NCBI GenBank assembly: GCA_028701335.1
Contig: JAQVQY010000009.1
Coordinates: 1-39,453 of the forward strand
Length of the DNA stretch: 39,453 nucleotides
Direction of reading: 5' to 3'
Source of the DNA: Eubacteriales bacterium
GTDB lineage: Bacteria; Bacillota; Clostridia; Christensenellales; Aristaeellaceae
Each line of letters opens with the position of its first letter. The stretch's first letter is position 1. The translations under genes and the position numbers were made by a program. The notes below the pieces were generated by a model. That model saw only the letters and a list, made by a program, of their open reading frames with translations, was not told the DNA's origin and made no database searches. Shown in pieces: positions 14,474 through 23,009 of this stretch.

Positions 14474-16948
14474 TCAGGGGCATAACAGATCGGCCAGCCT
14501 GGCACGCCGGTCAATATCAAGTTTTGAGAAAACGGTCTTCAGGTGGTTCTTAACCGTCTGCTCAGAAATAAACTCACGCTCCGCAATCTCCCGGTTGCGC
14601 AGTCCCTGGGCTGCCAGAATGGCAATTTGGCGTTCCCTCTGGGTTAGCGAATCAGGGAAATCCCGCTGGCAGGCATCGGCCAAAGCAGAAAAGGAGTCCC
14701 CCGGGAACTTAGCCCTGATACTGCGAACGCACTGAATAAACGCGCCGTATTTTTCTTTTAGCGCCGGGTCATCAAAATGCATCGTCAGGATTCCCCGGTG
14801 ATGTACAAACAGGGATACCAGCCCGTCAGGGGAGCCGATGGCCATCGCTTTATCCAGCGCTTCCAGGGCCTGGGTTTGGCGTGACAGGCCCAGGCAGCAT
14901 AGGGCCAGGCCCACGTAGAGGTAGTATTCCGCTGCCTTGGTGCATACTCTTTTATCCACGCGCAGGGTGGCTTCAATGATGCCTATGGCCTTGGCGTAGT
15001 CCCCCTCCAGTATGATATCCGTGATGATAGCGTAGCGGTTCATCAGTGTGTTGACAGACGGACTTTCCTCCCCAGGTTCTGTCTGCTGCGCCCGTTTTGG
15101 ATTGTGGCAGTTTTGCTGCATCATGGCGCGGAGTGTCCTTAGGCTGGTATCAAGCATCACCTTGTTCATGGCGCTGCCCTTCATGAAGGGGAAGGCAGAG
15201 GCCTTGCTCTCAAGATAAGCGATTGCGGTCTTCAGGCCTTCCACATCCGAGTGGGAAATGGCGATTCGCCCCAAAAGCAGGGCGGCCCCAATGGACACAG
15301 TGGGCTGCTTGGCATCCTCCGATAGCTGGCCCGCCTCATATGCCAGTAAACGGGCTTCCTCATGATCCCCGCGCATGCAGGCAAGCTCCGCCCGGTAAAG
15401 AACATCAGCGCCGCCGGCATGCCCGCCTGTCAGCGTATTGTACAGGCGGACGGCATCTTCCAGCTCCCGGCCGATGCGATCTCCTTCGCCCGGGCTTGTA
15501 TAAAAAAGAAGCCACATGGACGTGCATCCAAACAAAAAAGGTTCCTCAGCCGCCACCACCTGACAGCGTCCTTTTATCAGCTTTATGGCCTCACTCAGGC
15601 GCTGGCCCATCAAATGGGCGTCCGGGAAGGCTGACAGCGCATCCATCACCAGCCACTCACCTTTGAGTGTCATGTCGCCGCTTTCTTCGGTGATTTGCCG
15701 CGCTTTTTCCATAGCAACGCCATACCCTGTGAAGTCAGCGGCGGCAAACAGGAAATAAGCCAGCCGCAACAGCGAAATAGGGTATTTGGCCAAAACCGGC
15801 ATGGGGCAGGACGCCAGGATTTCCCGGGCCACCGCCGTAAAAGGCACTTGGCCGGCCCGGGCATGGCAGAGGTTAACCAGGGGGAGCGCCAGGATCCGCT
15901 CATAGGCCTTAATGGTATGGAAGCAAGCGATGGCCTGGCAGATATTCCCCTTACCAGCATGCCACTGGCCAGCGCTCATGTATATGCTTTTTCGCTGCTC
16001 ATCCGGGGCGCTTTTCAAGCGCAGGAGCAGGAAGTCCTGCAAAAGGGCGTGGGGGTAATGAACGCCCTCCGCCGCGTCATAGCGGATCAAGGGCGTTCGG
16101 CGCACCAATTCTCTTGTTTTCGCGCTGACCGGCTCCCCTGACAGCTGGCTCATTTGACCCTCGGAAATGGCGTCAAACAGGGCAAAGGGCAGAAGCCGCG
16201 CCTGCTCCAAAGGAGATAGACGGTCATAATAGACATCCGCCAAAAGGCAGTCCGCCCGGCAGCTCTCGGACAGAACCGCGTTATCCCCGCCGCCCCGCAG
16301 AAACAATGAGACTGCCAGCGGCCAGCCTTCCGTGCGGTGATATAGAACATCAGCTTCATGGGCCTGGATGCTAATACCCGCCTGGGCAAAAAGCGCGCGG
16401 ATCTCCTGAGCGTTAAGCGTCAGATCGCTGGTGGTGATTCGGTTAAGGTGATACAGGGCCTCCGCTGTTTCGCGTGCCGCGCGGAAATATTGGGTGGAGA
16501 TGATAACATGAAGGCCGGGGCTGACTCGGTGCAACAGGGCCGCGGAGATGAGCGCCTCCATCTCCCTTGGCAGGTTTTGGAAATTGTCCAGGATCAGAAC
16601 AGTTTCTTCAGCGCAGTGCAGCTGGCATAAAGCCTGGACACACAGCTGGCGCCTGGATTGGGAAGGTGTGCCCTGGGCCAGCAAGTTGTCCGAAACCGCC
16701 GGGTCAATACCTGACAGCACCTTGCACAGGCGCTCCCATGCATCCCCGGCATCCTCCTTCAGGGCCGCGAACCAATGGACACGCGCCTGTCCCACGCACA
16801 ACTCCTCCAGGCGTTTGAGCGCGGTGGTTTTCCCGTATCCGGCGGGTGCTTCCACCACCGTAACGGGCGCCCAAAGCCCCGCCCGCAATTTGTCCAGCAG
16901 GCGATCCGGAAAATAGCACGCGGGGGGAGGGGGCATTGCAGTGTCCAT
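14474..16948 (-). CDS. Large ATP-dependent LuxR-family regulator (MalT-like, STAND NTPase)
   Basis: The N-terminus carries a Walker A motif (VEAPAGYGKTTALKRL, about residues 32-47) and a Walker B-like ETVLILDNFQNL, typical of the STAND ATPase module of MalT-type activators. A long alpha-helical TPR-like region of several hundred residues follows, the usual inducer-sensing part. It ends in a LuxR HTH (about 768-824: LTQRERQIAILAAQGLRNRE, then SEQTVKNHLKTVFSKLDI). Such proteins bind ATP and a small ligand, oligomerise and activate nearby promoters. The track start is a TTG at 16960; TTTGGAGA five bases before ATG 16948 supports the latter (824 residues). It has its own promoter and sits between the LysM cargo gene and SH3b copy 2, so either could be its target. 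Ligand and targets are unknown. Confidence 0.88.
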   Translation of the reverse strand: MDTAMPPPPACYFPDRLLDKLRAGLWAPVTVVEAPAGYGKTTALKRLEELCVGQARVHWFAALKEDAGDAWERLCKVLSGIDPAVSDNLLAQGTPSQSRRQLCVQALCQLHCAEETVLILDNFQNLPREMEALISAALLHRVSPGLHVIISTQYFRAARETAEALYHLNRITTSDLTLNAQEIRALFAQAGISIQAHEADVLYHRTEGWPLAVSLFLRGGGDNAVLSESCRADCLLADVYYDRLSPLEQARLLPFALFDAISEGQMSQLSGEPVSAKTRELVRRTPLIRYDAAEGVHYPHALLQDFLLLRLKSAPDEQRKSIYMSAGQWHAGKGNICQAIACFHTIKAYERILALPLVNLCHARAGQVPFTAVAREILASCPMPVLAKYPISLLRLAYFLFAAADFTGYGVAMEKARQITEESGDMTLKGEWLVMDALSAFPDAHLMGQRLSEAIKLIKGRCQVVAAEEPFLFGCTSMWLLFYTSPGEGDRIGRELEDAVRLYNTLTGGHAGGADVLYRAELACMRGDHEEARLLAYEAGQLSEDAKQPTVSIGAALLLGRIAISHSDVEGLKTAIAYLESKASAFPFMKGSAMNKVMLDTSLRTLRAMMQQNCHNPKRAQQTEPGEESPSVNTLMNRYAIITDIILEGDYAKAIGIIEATLRVDKRVCTKAAEYYLYVGLALCCLGLSRQTQALEALDKAMAIGSPDGLVSLFVHHRGILTMHFDDPALKEKYGAFIQCVRSIRAKFPGDSFSALADACQRDFPDSLTQRERQIAILAAQGLRNREIAEREFISEQTVKNHLKTVFSKLDIDRRARLADLLCP

Positions 16949-16993
16949 CGGCATCTCCAAAGGGTTATACCAAGCTTGTTTGACTCATTTATT

Positions 16994-17023
16994 ATTATAC
17001 GGGATATTTATTCCGCTTTTCAA
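16994..17023 (-). promoter_or_regulatory. Sigma-70 promoter for the MalT-like regulator
   Basis: On the minus strand TTGAAA (17023-17018) and a perfect TATAAT (16999-16994) are 18 bases apart, about 45 bases upstream of ATG 16948. Confidence 0.75.
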
Positions 17024-17039
17024 GGAAAGCGAACGAAAA

Positions 17040-17077
17040 ACAAGAGAGGGTCCGCGCGGCGGACGGCCGGCGGACCC
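17040..17077 (-). terminator. Terminator behind the LysM protein gene
   Basis: GGGTCCGC (17048-17055) and GCGGACCC (17070-17077) pair around a GC-rich 14-base loop that can itself fold. On the minus strand the stem is followed by TCTCTTGTTTTT, a usable but interrupted U-tract. It ends the ten-gene export operon. Confidence 0.75.
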
Positions 17078-17100
17078 AAAATGGAAACGATTTTGCTTCA

Positions 17101-17328
17101 TTACAGATAAATGCGAAGCCTCCAGCCCGTCTCGATCAAATCGGGGTTGCTGATGATATCGCGGTTCCAGTCGTAAATCCTTTCCCAGGTTACGCCGGAG
17201 TGGCCATGCTTCTGGTAATGCTTTGCGATGCTATGCAGGTTGTCTCCCTTGACCACAGTATAATAGACCATGCTGTTGGTGCCCGCGCCTCCCGATACAT
17301 TGTTCAGATCGTCATCCCTGAGTGTCAT
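17101..17328 (-). CDS. Double-glycine-leader LysM protein, probable cargo of the C39 ABC exporter
   Basis: A 75-residue protein in two parts. Residues 1-14 (MTLRDDDLNNVSGG) are a textbook double-glycine leader: Gly-Gly at -2/-1, hydrophobic residues at -4 (Val), -7 (Leu) and -12 (Leu), and acidic between. Residues 22-75 are a LysM domain (YYTVVKGDNLHSIAKHY, then IYDWNRDIISNPDLIETGWRL) of the kind with a longer central insert. LysM domains bind N-acetylglucosamine polymers such as peptidoglycan. C39-type ABC exporters cut such leaders after the glycine pair, and one is encoded 3.5 kb upstream in the same operon. The predicted mature product is a 61-residue free LysM module with no Sec signal. 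The ribosome site (AAAGGAGG, 8 bases before ATG) is the strongest in the operon. Whether it is a bacteriocin, wall decorator or signal is unknown. Confidence 0.82.
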   Translation of the reverse strand: MTLRDDDLNNVSGGAGTNSMVYYTVVKGDNLHSIAKHYQKHGHSGVTWERIYDWNRDIISNPDLIETGWRLRIYL

Positions 17329-17353
17329 GATGGTATCCTCCTTTATTTTTTCC

Positions 17354-17368
17354 GGCCGCGCCGCGGCC
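17354..17368 (-). other. Short GC hairpin just upstream of the LysM gene ribosome site
   Basis: GGCCGC (17354-17359) and GCGGCC (17363-17368) with a 3-base loop lie between the preceding stop and the strong AAAGGAGG. No U-tract follows on the minus strand, so it is not a terminator; it may mark an mRNA processing or stabilising element for the last gene. Confidence 0.4.
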
Positions 17369-17394
17369 AGGGATTGCGGAATTAAAGCGGCGTG

Positions 17395-17889
17395 TTACTC
17401 CTCGCCCAAGTCAGACAGAAGCAGATCAGACATCTCCAGCAGCGCTTCCTCCGTGGCAACATTGAACATGGCCAGGGCAAAATTATAGCCTTCCTTTTCG
17501 TAGCGCCACAGGGCGATGCCATCCCCGAATTCATGCAGGCAGACGGTACCGCTGAAGGGAGCCATTACAACATGCTTTACAGTATCCCAATCCTGGTACA
17601 TGCCGGATATATCATTGGGGTCATTGTCCAGTTGGGCCCGGAAGATGTACTCTACCTGCTGGAAGACAAAGCGCACCTGGCCCAGAGGTTCCTGATCCGG
17701 GATTTCAATGAGCGAATAATCGACCTCTGTGGCATCCTCAGGCACAAGCAGATTGGCCCCGGTGGCCTCCAGAACCTCTTCCCGGGTAACCTCACGGACC
17801 GGGTTTGGCAGCATCATCCCTTCGGCCAGCCCCAAAACGGGAAGCATCAAAGCCAGAACCAAAAGCAGTGACAGCAGTTTCTTGTTCAT
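17395..17889 (-). CDS. Small secreted protein, single-domain relative of the 4682-5641 protein
   Basis: A signal peptide (residues 1-22, LGLA) is followed by one copy of the domain seen twice in the 4682-5641 product. The shared features in order are MLPNPVREVTREEVLEATG, VDYSLIE, a strand pair (VRFVFQQVEYIFRAQL), DISGMYQDW and the terminal EEALLEMSDLL helix. The start overlaps the sigma-factor stop by four bases (ATGA), so translation is coupled. I recognise no enzyme motif. Sitting between a sigma factor and the exporter cargo, it may be an extracytoplasmic sensor or partner for the system. A domain found next to sigma factors of this type would fit a regulatory role, but that is inference. 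Confidence 0.7.
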   Translation of the reverse strand: MNKKLLSLLLVLALMLPVLGLAEGMMLPNPVREVTREEVLEATGANLLVPEDATEVDYSLIEIPDQEPLGQVRFVFQQVEYIFRAQLDNDPNDISGMYQDWDTVKHVVMAPFSGTVCLHEFGDGIALWRYEKEGYNFALAMFNVATEEALLEMSDLLLSDLGEE

Positions 17890-18398
17890 ACCTGTTCCTC
17901 CATTTTATTGTCCAGTAGTTTGCGCAGTTTTTTGAGCGCCGTTGATTGGATGAAGCCCTCGTTGCTGTAGGAGATGTTCATTTTCTGCGCGATTACTCCG
18001 GGACTTAGGCCCTCATAAAAGCGCAGAATGAGGATGTCCCGTTCCCGTTGGCTAAGGCTATCAAGGGCCTGGGCCAACTCGGCCAGCTGCTCGCGCCCAA
18101 TCACCTTGTCATCCACCGCTTCGTCGCCATCCTGCAGGTTCTCCTGTTCTTCCAGGGGAATGACGGGTTTTGCCCTTCTGTAATAATCCCGCACAGCATT
18201 GCTTGTAATGGCGTATATCCAGGTGGACAGGCTGCCTTTGGCGCTGTTGTAACTGTCAAGGGCCGTTTCCACCTTGAGGAACACATCGCTGGCCAGATCC
18301 TCAGCGTCGTGGTGGTTATTGATTCTGGAGCGGATATAGCGGCTTACCTTGCTCTGATATTCCCCGAAGATGTGGTCCATGGTGACCGGTTCACACAT
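17886..18398 (-). CDS. ECF-like sigma-70 family RNA polymerase sigma factor
   Basis: Region 2 (YQSKVSRYIRSRINNHHDAE, LSTWIYAITSNAVRDYYRR) and region 4 (LDSLSQRERDILILRFYEGL, followed by an HTH ending ALKKLRKLL) are both present in 170 residues, with no region 1 or 3. That is the ECF two-domain plan. The track start at 18443 is unlikely; ATG 18398 has GAGGGGGA six bases upstream and overlaps the preceding stop by 8 bases. No classical membrane anti-sigma (zinc-finger ZAS type) is encoded next to it. Candidates for its control are the 65-residue protein before it, the secreted protein after it, and the STAS/SpoIIE-HATPase pair further upstream. It probably directs transcription of the export operon or its targets; the promoter it reads cannot be identified here. 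Confidence 0.88.
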   Translation of the reverse strand: MCEPVTMDHIFGEYQSKVSRYIRSRINNHHDAEDLASDVFLKVETALDSYNSAKGSLSTWIYAITSNAVRDYYRRAKPVIPLEEQENLQDGDEAVDDKVIGREQLAELAQALDSLSQRERDILILRFYEGLSPGVIAQKMNISYSNEGFIQSTALKKLRKLLDNKMEEQV

Positions 18399-18588
18399 GG
18401 GTGTCCCCCTCTTCTCTGAGGATATCAGGATCGCCCGCGGCATTGAGTTCCAGGTCTTCGTCCGAAAGGGGGATGCCCTTTTTGACCCACCGCGCCAACG
18501 CCCCGTCTATCAGTCTGCCCAGGCGTTCCTCGCCCTCAAAGCGCTGAAAGTCCAAAAGCTTGCGCAGTACCTTGTCACTCATTGTCAT
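18391..18588 (-). CDS. 65-residue protein of unknown function upstream of and overlapping the sigma factor
   Basis: A small, charged, soluble protein with no signal peptide or membrane span. Its helix-rich first half (KVLRKLLDFQRFEGEERLGRL) and a segment ELNAAGDPDILRE are the only notable features. Its stop overlaps the sigma-factor start (ATGTGTGA), so the two are translationally coupled and presumably work together. AAGGAAGG lies 10 bases before the ATG. By position it could be a cytoplasmic regulator or anti-sigma partner, but no motif proves it. I do not know the family name. Confidence 0.65.
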   Translation of the reverse strand: MTMSDKVLRKLLDFQRFEGEERLGRLIDGALARWVKKGIPLSDEDLELNAAGDPDILREEGDTHV

Positions 18589-18615
18589 CGCTTAACTTCC
18601 TTCCTTCAGATGTTG

Positions 18616-20817
18616 TTACGTGTTGGATTCCATTTTCTTAGAGTCCGGTTCCACCTGCTGCCGGCTTACCAGGTCTGTGAAGATGCCGCCCCGGGCCACC
18701 AGATCCTCATAGGTTCCATCTTCGGCGATCCTGCCCTCATCCAGCACCAGGATGCGGCCGCACTGCCGGATGGTGGACAGGCGATGGGCCACGACTATCC
18801 GGGTACACTTGAGTTTTTCCAGTGATTGGGAAACCTGCCGCTGGGTGATGTTGTCAAGAGCGCTGGTGGCTTCGTCCAGCAGCAGGATGCGCGGCTTTGA
18901 AGCGATGGCCCTTGCTATCATCAGCCGTTGGCGCTGCCCACCCGACACGCCTCCCTCTCCCTCAGACAGCAGGGTGTGCATGCCCATGGGCATTTCACGG
19001 ATATCCTGGGCGATGCCGGCTGTTTCCGCCGCCTCCCAGGCCTCCTGCAGGCTCAGCCCGGGAGCTGAGATGGCGATGTTGGAGAAGACATCCCCCTGAA
19101 ACAGCTTGCTGTCCTGGGTCACCACGCCCAGGTGGCGCCGCAGGCTGCGCAGGTCAAGCGTTGCCATGTCCTGCCCATCATAGTAGACGGCGCCGCGCTG
19201 TGGCTGCTCAAAGCCCAGCAGCAGGCGGAAGATGGTGGACTTTCCGCTGCCCGTACGCCCCACGATGGCCACGTACTCTCCCGGGCGGATTTTCAGGCTC
19301 AAGTCATGAAGCACCGGGGGCATCCGCTCATGGTAGCGGAAGGAGATGTGGTTGAATTCTACCCCGCCCGAGAGGTGCCGGACGCTTTTTTTGTGCCGCG
19401 CTGTTTCAGGCGTGGCCTTCAGCAGCGGGCCAATCATCTGAAGCATCGGGCGAATCTCCGCCGCCTGGAACACCATCCCCGCCAGGGAAGCGAAGGCGCC
19501 GCTGACCATCCCAAAGGAAAGGCTGAAGGCCATGTAGCCCGCCGTGTCCACTCCGTTTCTCACCGCGGCAAAGTAGATGAGCACCGTGCCAAGCAGGGCG
19601 ATGGCCTGGGGAATGACCTGGCCAAAACGGACCAGGAAGGGCGGTTCATACTGAAGCCTGGCGCCTTTTACATAACAGTCGGCCCATTTGGCGAAGGCGC
19701 GCTTCTCAGCCCCAGCCAGCTTGATCTTTTGCACACTGCTGATCAGGGAAAACACCATGCCGCTCTCCTTGGCGCTGATTTCCATGCGCTCCTGTGTATA
19801 GCGTACCTGGGCTAAGGTGGACAGCACGGAAACGGCCAGGGTGGACAAAACGATGGCAAGCGCCGGGACCGCGAGCGACGGCGCGAAGCGCGTTACCTGT
19901 CCCAGGTAGGCAAACGACATCAGGCTTGACAGCCCGCCGGTGAGGGCGATGTTTATTATCAGGCTGCTAAGGCTTCCCACAGATCTTACCCTGCTGGTCA
20001 GCTCACCAGCGTTATAGCCCCTAAAAAAACTGGCCGGAAGCGAGAGCACCCGCATCATGGCGGCGGACTGCACCATCAGGTCAAGCCGCGTCTGTATCTG
20101 GGAGAGCAGTAGCATCCGCGCTGTGGTGATCAGCGCCATGGACACAATCACCCCCACCATGGCGCTTGCCACAGGCGCCAGCAGACTGTACGCGCCGCCA
20201 CTGAGAACGGGCCCAAACAGCAGGAGGTTCATCCGCGGCAGCAGGAGGCCCAATCCCGTTACCAGAAAGGCCACCAGGAAGACCAACGCCAGGTCCGACC
20301 AGGAGAGGGCCCTGGCAATATAGAACAGCAAATCCCGCGCGCCAAGCTTTCTCAAGGGGAAGGGGCGGTAGAAACAGAGCGCGTCCTCAGATACAGTTCC
20401 CGCTGTGCGGGCGTTCAGCTTGACCCGCTTCCCGGTATCCGGGTCCAGATAGGTGTAGCTGCCAAATGCGCCCGGCAAAAGGGCGATAGCCTTTTCTTCC
20501 CTGGTAGTGCCCAGCATAGGTCCAATAGCTTCTTTATACCAGTTACCTGACAGCCGCACCCGGCGGTGCATCAGGCCCAGGGGGGCGGTCAGCCGCGCCA
20601 GTTGCTCCGGAATTTCCTCAGCCGTCTGCGTGTCCTCAGGCGGGGGCAGCCGGTAATAGGAGATAATGTGCATAATAGCGCCCTGGGCTTGCCGGCTGTC
20701 AGCCTGGGGAAAAGGTGGATGCCCAAGCACAGCCCCAGCCATATCGGCAAAAGCCTGGGCAAAGCGCTCGTCATCCTGCTGCGTGCGCTTGCGTATCTGC
20801 TCGTCAAACCAACCCAT
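18616..20817 (-). CDS. NHLP-type peptide ABC exporter, permease/ATPase without peptidase
   Basis: The 733 residues contain an N-terminal soluble region (1 to about 160) that is not a C39 peptidase. A six-span exporter membrane domain follows (about 165-450). The ATPase has Walker A GRTGSGKSTIFRLL, signature VSGGQRQRLMIARAI and Walker B ILLLDEATSALD. The arrangement matches the peptidase-lacking partner in NHLP/NHLM bacteriocin export systems, where two ABC proteins and an HlyD-like adaptor occur together; the family assignment is from recognition, not a search. It starts 11 bases behind the C39 exporter gene and probably forms a heterodimer with it. The ATPase motifs look intact. Confidence 0.85.
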   Translation of the reverse strand: MGWFDEQIRKRTQQDDERFAQAFADMAGAVLGHPPFPQADSRQAQGAIMHIISYYRLPPPEDTQTAEEIPEQLARLTAPLGLMHRRVRLSGNWYKEAIGPMLGTTREEKAIALLPGAFGSYTYLDPDTGKRVKLNARTAGTVSEDALCFYRPFPLRKLGARDLLFYIARALSWSDLALVFLVAFLVTGLGLLLPRMNLLLFGPVLSGGAYSLLAPVASAMVGVIVSMALITTARMLLLSQIQTRLDLMVQSAAMMRVLSLPASFFRGYNAGELTSRVRSVGSLSSLIINIALTGGLSSLMSFAYLGQVTRFAPSLAVPALAIVLSTLAVSVLSTLAQVRYTQERMEISAKESGMVFSLISSVQKIKLAGAEKRAFAKWADCYVKGARLQYEPPFLVRFGQVIPQAIALLGTVLIYFAAVRNGVDTAGYMAFSLSFGMVSGAFASLAGMVFQAAEIRPMLQMIGPLLKATPETARHKKSVRHLSGGVEFNHISFRYHERMPPVLHDLSLKIRPGEYVAIVGRTGSGKSTIFRLLLGFEQPQRGAVYYDGQDMATLDLRSLRRHLGVVTQDSKLFQGDVFSNIAISAPGLSLQEAWEAAETAGIAQDIREMPMGMHTLLSEGEGGVSGGQRQRLMIARAIASKPRILLLDEATSALDNITQRQVSQSLEKLKCTRIVVAHRLSTIRQCGRILVLDEGRIAEDGTYEDLVARGGIFTDLVSRQQVEPDSKKMESNT

Positions 20818-20828
20818 TGCGCTTCCCC

Positions 20829-23009
20829 TTACTCATTGGACACCAGCCGGCGGTAGAGCCCGTCCCGGGCATAAAGTGTGTCGTGGGTGCCCCGCTCAAC
20901 GACTTTGCCGTGGTCCAGCACTACGATCTCATCACAGTCCCGGATGGTGGACAGGCGATGTGCCACCACCACCGAGGTGACGCCCCGCTGCCTGATGCCA
21001 CGCATCACCTCATACTCCGTGCGGGCGTCAAGGGCGCTGGTCGCCTCGTCCAGGACGATAATGGATGGGTCCTGGGCCAGGACACGGGCAATTTCAAGCC
21101 GTTGGCGCTGCCCGCCGGAGAGGTCCCGGCCGCCTGAGAGGATTCGGCCCTGATAACCATCCTCCCGGCGCAGGATATCATCGTGAATCTGGGCGTCCCG
21201 GGCCGCCAGGATCACCTCAAAATCCTCAATGGAAGTGTCCCACATCCTGATGTTGTCAGCGATGCTGTCCTCGAATAAAATGATGTCCTGGTCCACCACC
21301 GCCAGGGAAGCGGTGAAAATCTCCCTCGTGATATCTTCCATCAGCCGGCCGTCAAATAAAATCTCGCCCCGCCAGGGTTTATAAAGGCCTGAGATCAGCT
21401 TGGCCAGCGTGGATTTGCCGCAGCCGGAAGGCCCCACCAGCGCCACACTGGCTCCCGGTTTGAGGCTTAGGTCAAAGCCCGCAATCAGCGGTTCTCCCAG
21501 GGGGGCATAGCCAAAGGTCACTCCCCGCATTTCCATTCCGCCATGCAGCTTATCACAGTCACCCTCGAGCAGGGGGGAAGTTCGCTCAGGCACATCCGGG
21601 GGATAAGACAGCACATCCTCAATGCGCTCCATATCCCCGCGCATCTCCTGAACACCCTGTCCGGCTGAGATCAGATTGCCGGCAGGCGTGGCGAAAGCGC
21701 CCATGAAACCCTGGAAGGCCAGGATCATCCCGGCGGTAAACTGGCCCTGCAGCGCCAGCCAAACACCCAAAACCAACACTGCCGCGTCCGCCAGGGAGGA
21801 AATCAGCCCCGGAATGCTGCCCAGGCAGTGGTTCAGCCGGGTAAAGCGCACCACCTGGGTGTTGACTGACGCCTGGTAACCCGCCCACTTCTCAAAGTAC
21901 CCGTCCTCAGCACCGCAGGCCTTGATGGTTTCAATCAACTGGATGCCTGTCACCGTGGCCCCGGCCAGCCTGCCGGCGTCCCGCATCTGCACCCGGGTGA
22001 TGTTGACCCGTTTTTTTGATATAATCCTTGCCAGAATCATCTTGAGCGCCATAGCCCCGATGCCAACGGCAGTAAGCAGGACGCTGTAGCGCAGCATCAC
22101 CACCAGATAGAACACCAGCATGGCAAAATCCAGGAACAACGGGGCCAATTGCCGGACCAAGGCGTTGGCAACCCCGGCGTTGGCGCTCTGGCGGGAGGCG
22201 ATATCTCCCACCATGCGCTGGGAGAAAAAGGCGAGGGGCAGGCGCAGCACATGCCACATGAACTCCGCGTTGGCTACCACCGCGAACTTGCCCTCAATGC
22301 GCAGCGAATGGACTTCCTGAAGGAAACCTATAAGGATTTGCGCCAGGGCCAGAACAGCAAGCGCCAGGGTGAAAGGCCCGAGCCACTCCGGGTTTCGCCC
22401 CGTCAAAAGCCGGTCCATAAAAACGCGGGAGAAGGCCGGGTTGATGATGCCAATCATGGCGGTAGCCAGGCTGGTCAGGACCACAAACGCCACGGCTGCC
22501 TGGGCGCCGCGTAGGCGCGAGCGGACAAAGGCCAGCATGCTCTTTGGCTTTCCGCCTGGCTCAAAGGCATCGGTTGGAGCAAACATCAGACATACACCAG
22601 TAAAACCCCGGTCAAACTCTTCTTTGGAGAGAATAACAGTGCCCCGGGCCGGGTCGTTGATAACGGCGCGCTCCCCCTTAAAGCCGCACAGCACCACAAA
22701 GTGGTTAAAATTCCAGTGAATGATACAGGGGAAACTCCCCTCCCGTTTCAGCTGCTCCGGCTCATAGCGAAAACCCTGGGCCATTAGCCCGTAGCTGCGG
22801 GCGGCAATGAGCATATTACGGGCGTTGGAGCCGTCCCGGGACACGCCGCAATCAGCGCGCACCTTTTCAAGCGGCAGCCATTTGGCGTACCACGCCAGCA
22901 CCATCGCCAGGCATGCAGCGCCGCATTCCAGCGCTTCCAGCTGCATCACCATGGGTACTTTGGCCCATCCCGTCCTTAGGGGTTGCCTGGATGATTTATT
23001 GCGCACCAT
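20829..23009 (-). CDS. C39-peptidase-containing ABC exporter (leader-cleaving, NHLP/bacteriocin type)
   Basis: Residues 1 to about 145 are a C39 cysteine peptidase: Cys29 in QLEALECGAACLAMVL, His103 in NFNHFVVLCGF and Asp119 in VINDPARG form the expected Cys-His-Asp set. A six-span transmembrane domain (about 165-450) and an ATPase (Walker A LVGPSGCGKSTLAKLI, signature LSGGQRQRLEIARVL, Walker B IIVLDEATSALD) follow. Proteins of this class cleave double-glycine leaders while exporting the peptide. The track start is 23036, but ATG 23009 follows GGAAGGGAG and overlaps the adaptor stop by 14 bases, so I use it (726 residues). The only double-glycine-leader protein I can find in the window is the LysM protein at 17101-17328. 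Confidence 0.93.
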   Translation of the reverse strand: MVRNKSSRQPLRTGWAKVPMVMQLEALECGAACLAMVLAWYAKWLPLEKVRADCGVSRDGSNARNMLIAARSYGLMAQGFRYEPEQLKREGSFPCIIHWNFNHFVVLCGFKGERAVINDPARGTVILSKEEFDRGFTGVCLMFAPTDAFEPGGKPKSMLAFVRSRLRGAQAAVAFVVLTSLATAMIGIINPAFSRVFMDRLLTGRNPEWLGPFTLALAVLALAQILIGFLQEVHSLRIEGKFAVVANAEFMWHVLRLPLAFFSQRMVGDIASRQSANAGVANALVRQLAPLFLDFAMLVFYLVVMLRYSVLLTAVGIGAMALKMILARIISKKRVNITRVQMRDAGRLAGATVTGIQLIETIKACGAEDGYFEKWAGYQASVNTQVVRFTRLNHCLGSIPGLISSLADAAVLVLGVWLALQGQFTAGMILAFQGFMGAFATPAGNLISAGQGVQEMRGDMERIEDVLSYPPDVPERTSPLLEGDCDKLHGGMEMRGVTFGYAPLGEPLIAGFDLSLKPGASVALVGPSGCGKSTLAKLISGLYKPWRGEILFDGRLMEDITREIFTASLAVVDQDIILFEDSIADNIRMWDTSIEDFEVILAARDAQIHDDILRREDGYQGRILSGGRDLSGGQRQRLEIARVLAQDPSIIVLDEATSALDARTEYEVMRGIRQRGVTSVVVAHRLSTIRDCDEIVVLDHGKVVERGTHDTLYARDGLYRRLVSNE

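Noticed and set aside
20829-23009. Lantibiotic or other modified-peptide cluster
   Set aside because: The C39 exporter alone would allow it, but no modification enzyme (LanM, radical SAM, YcaO, cyclodehydratase) and no Cys/Ser/Thr-rich short precursor is present.
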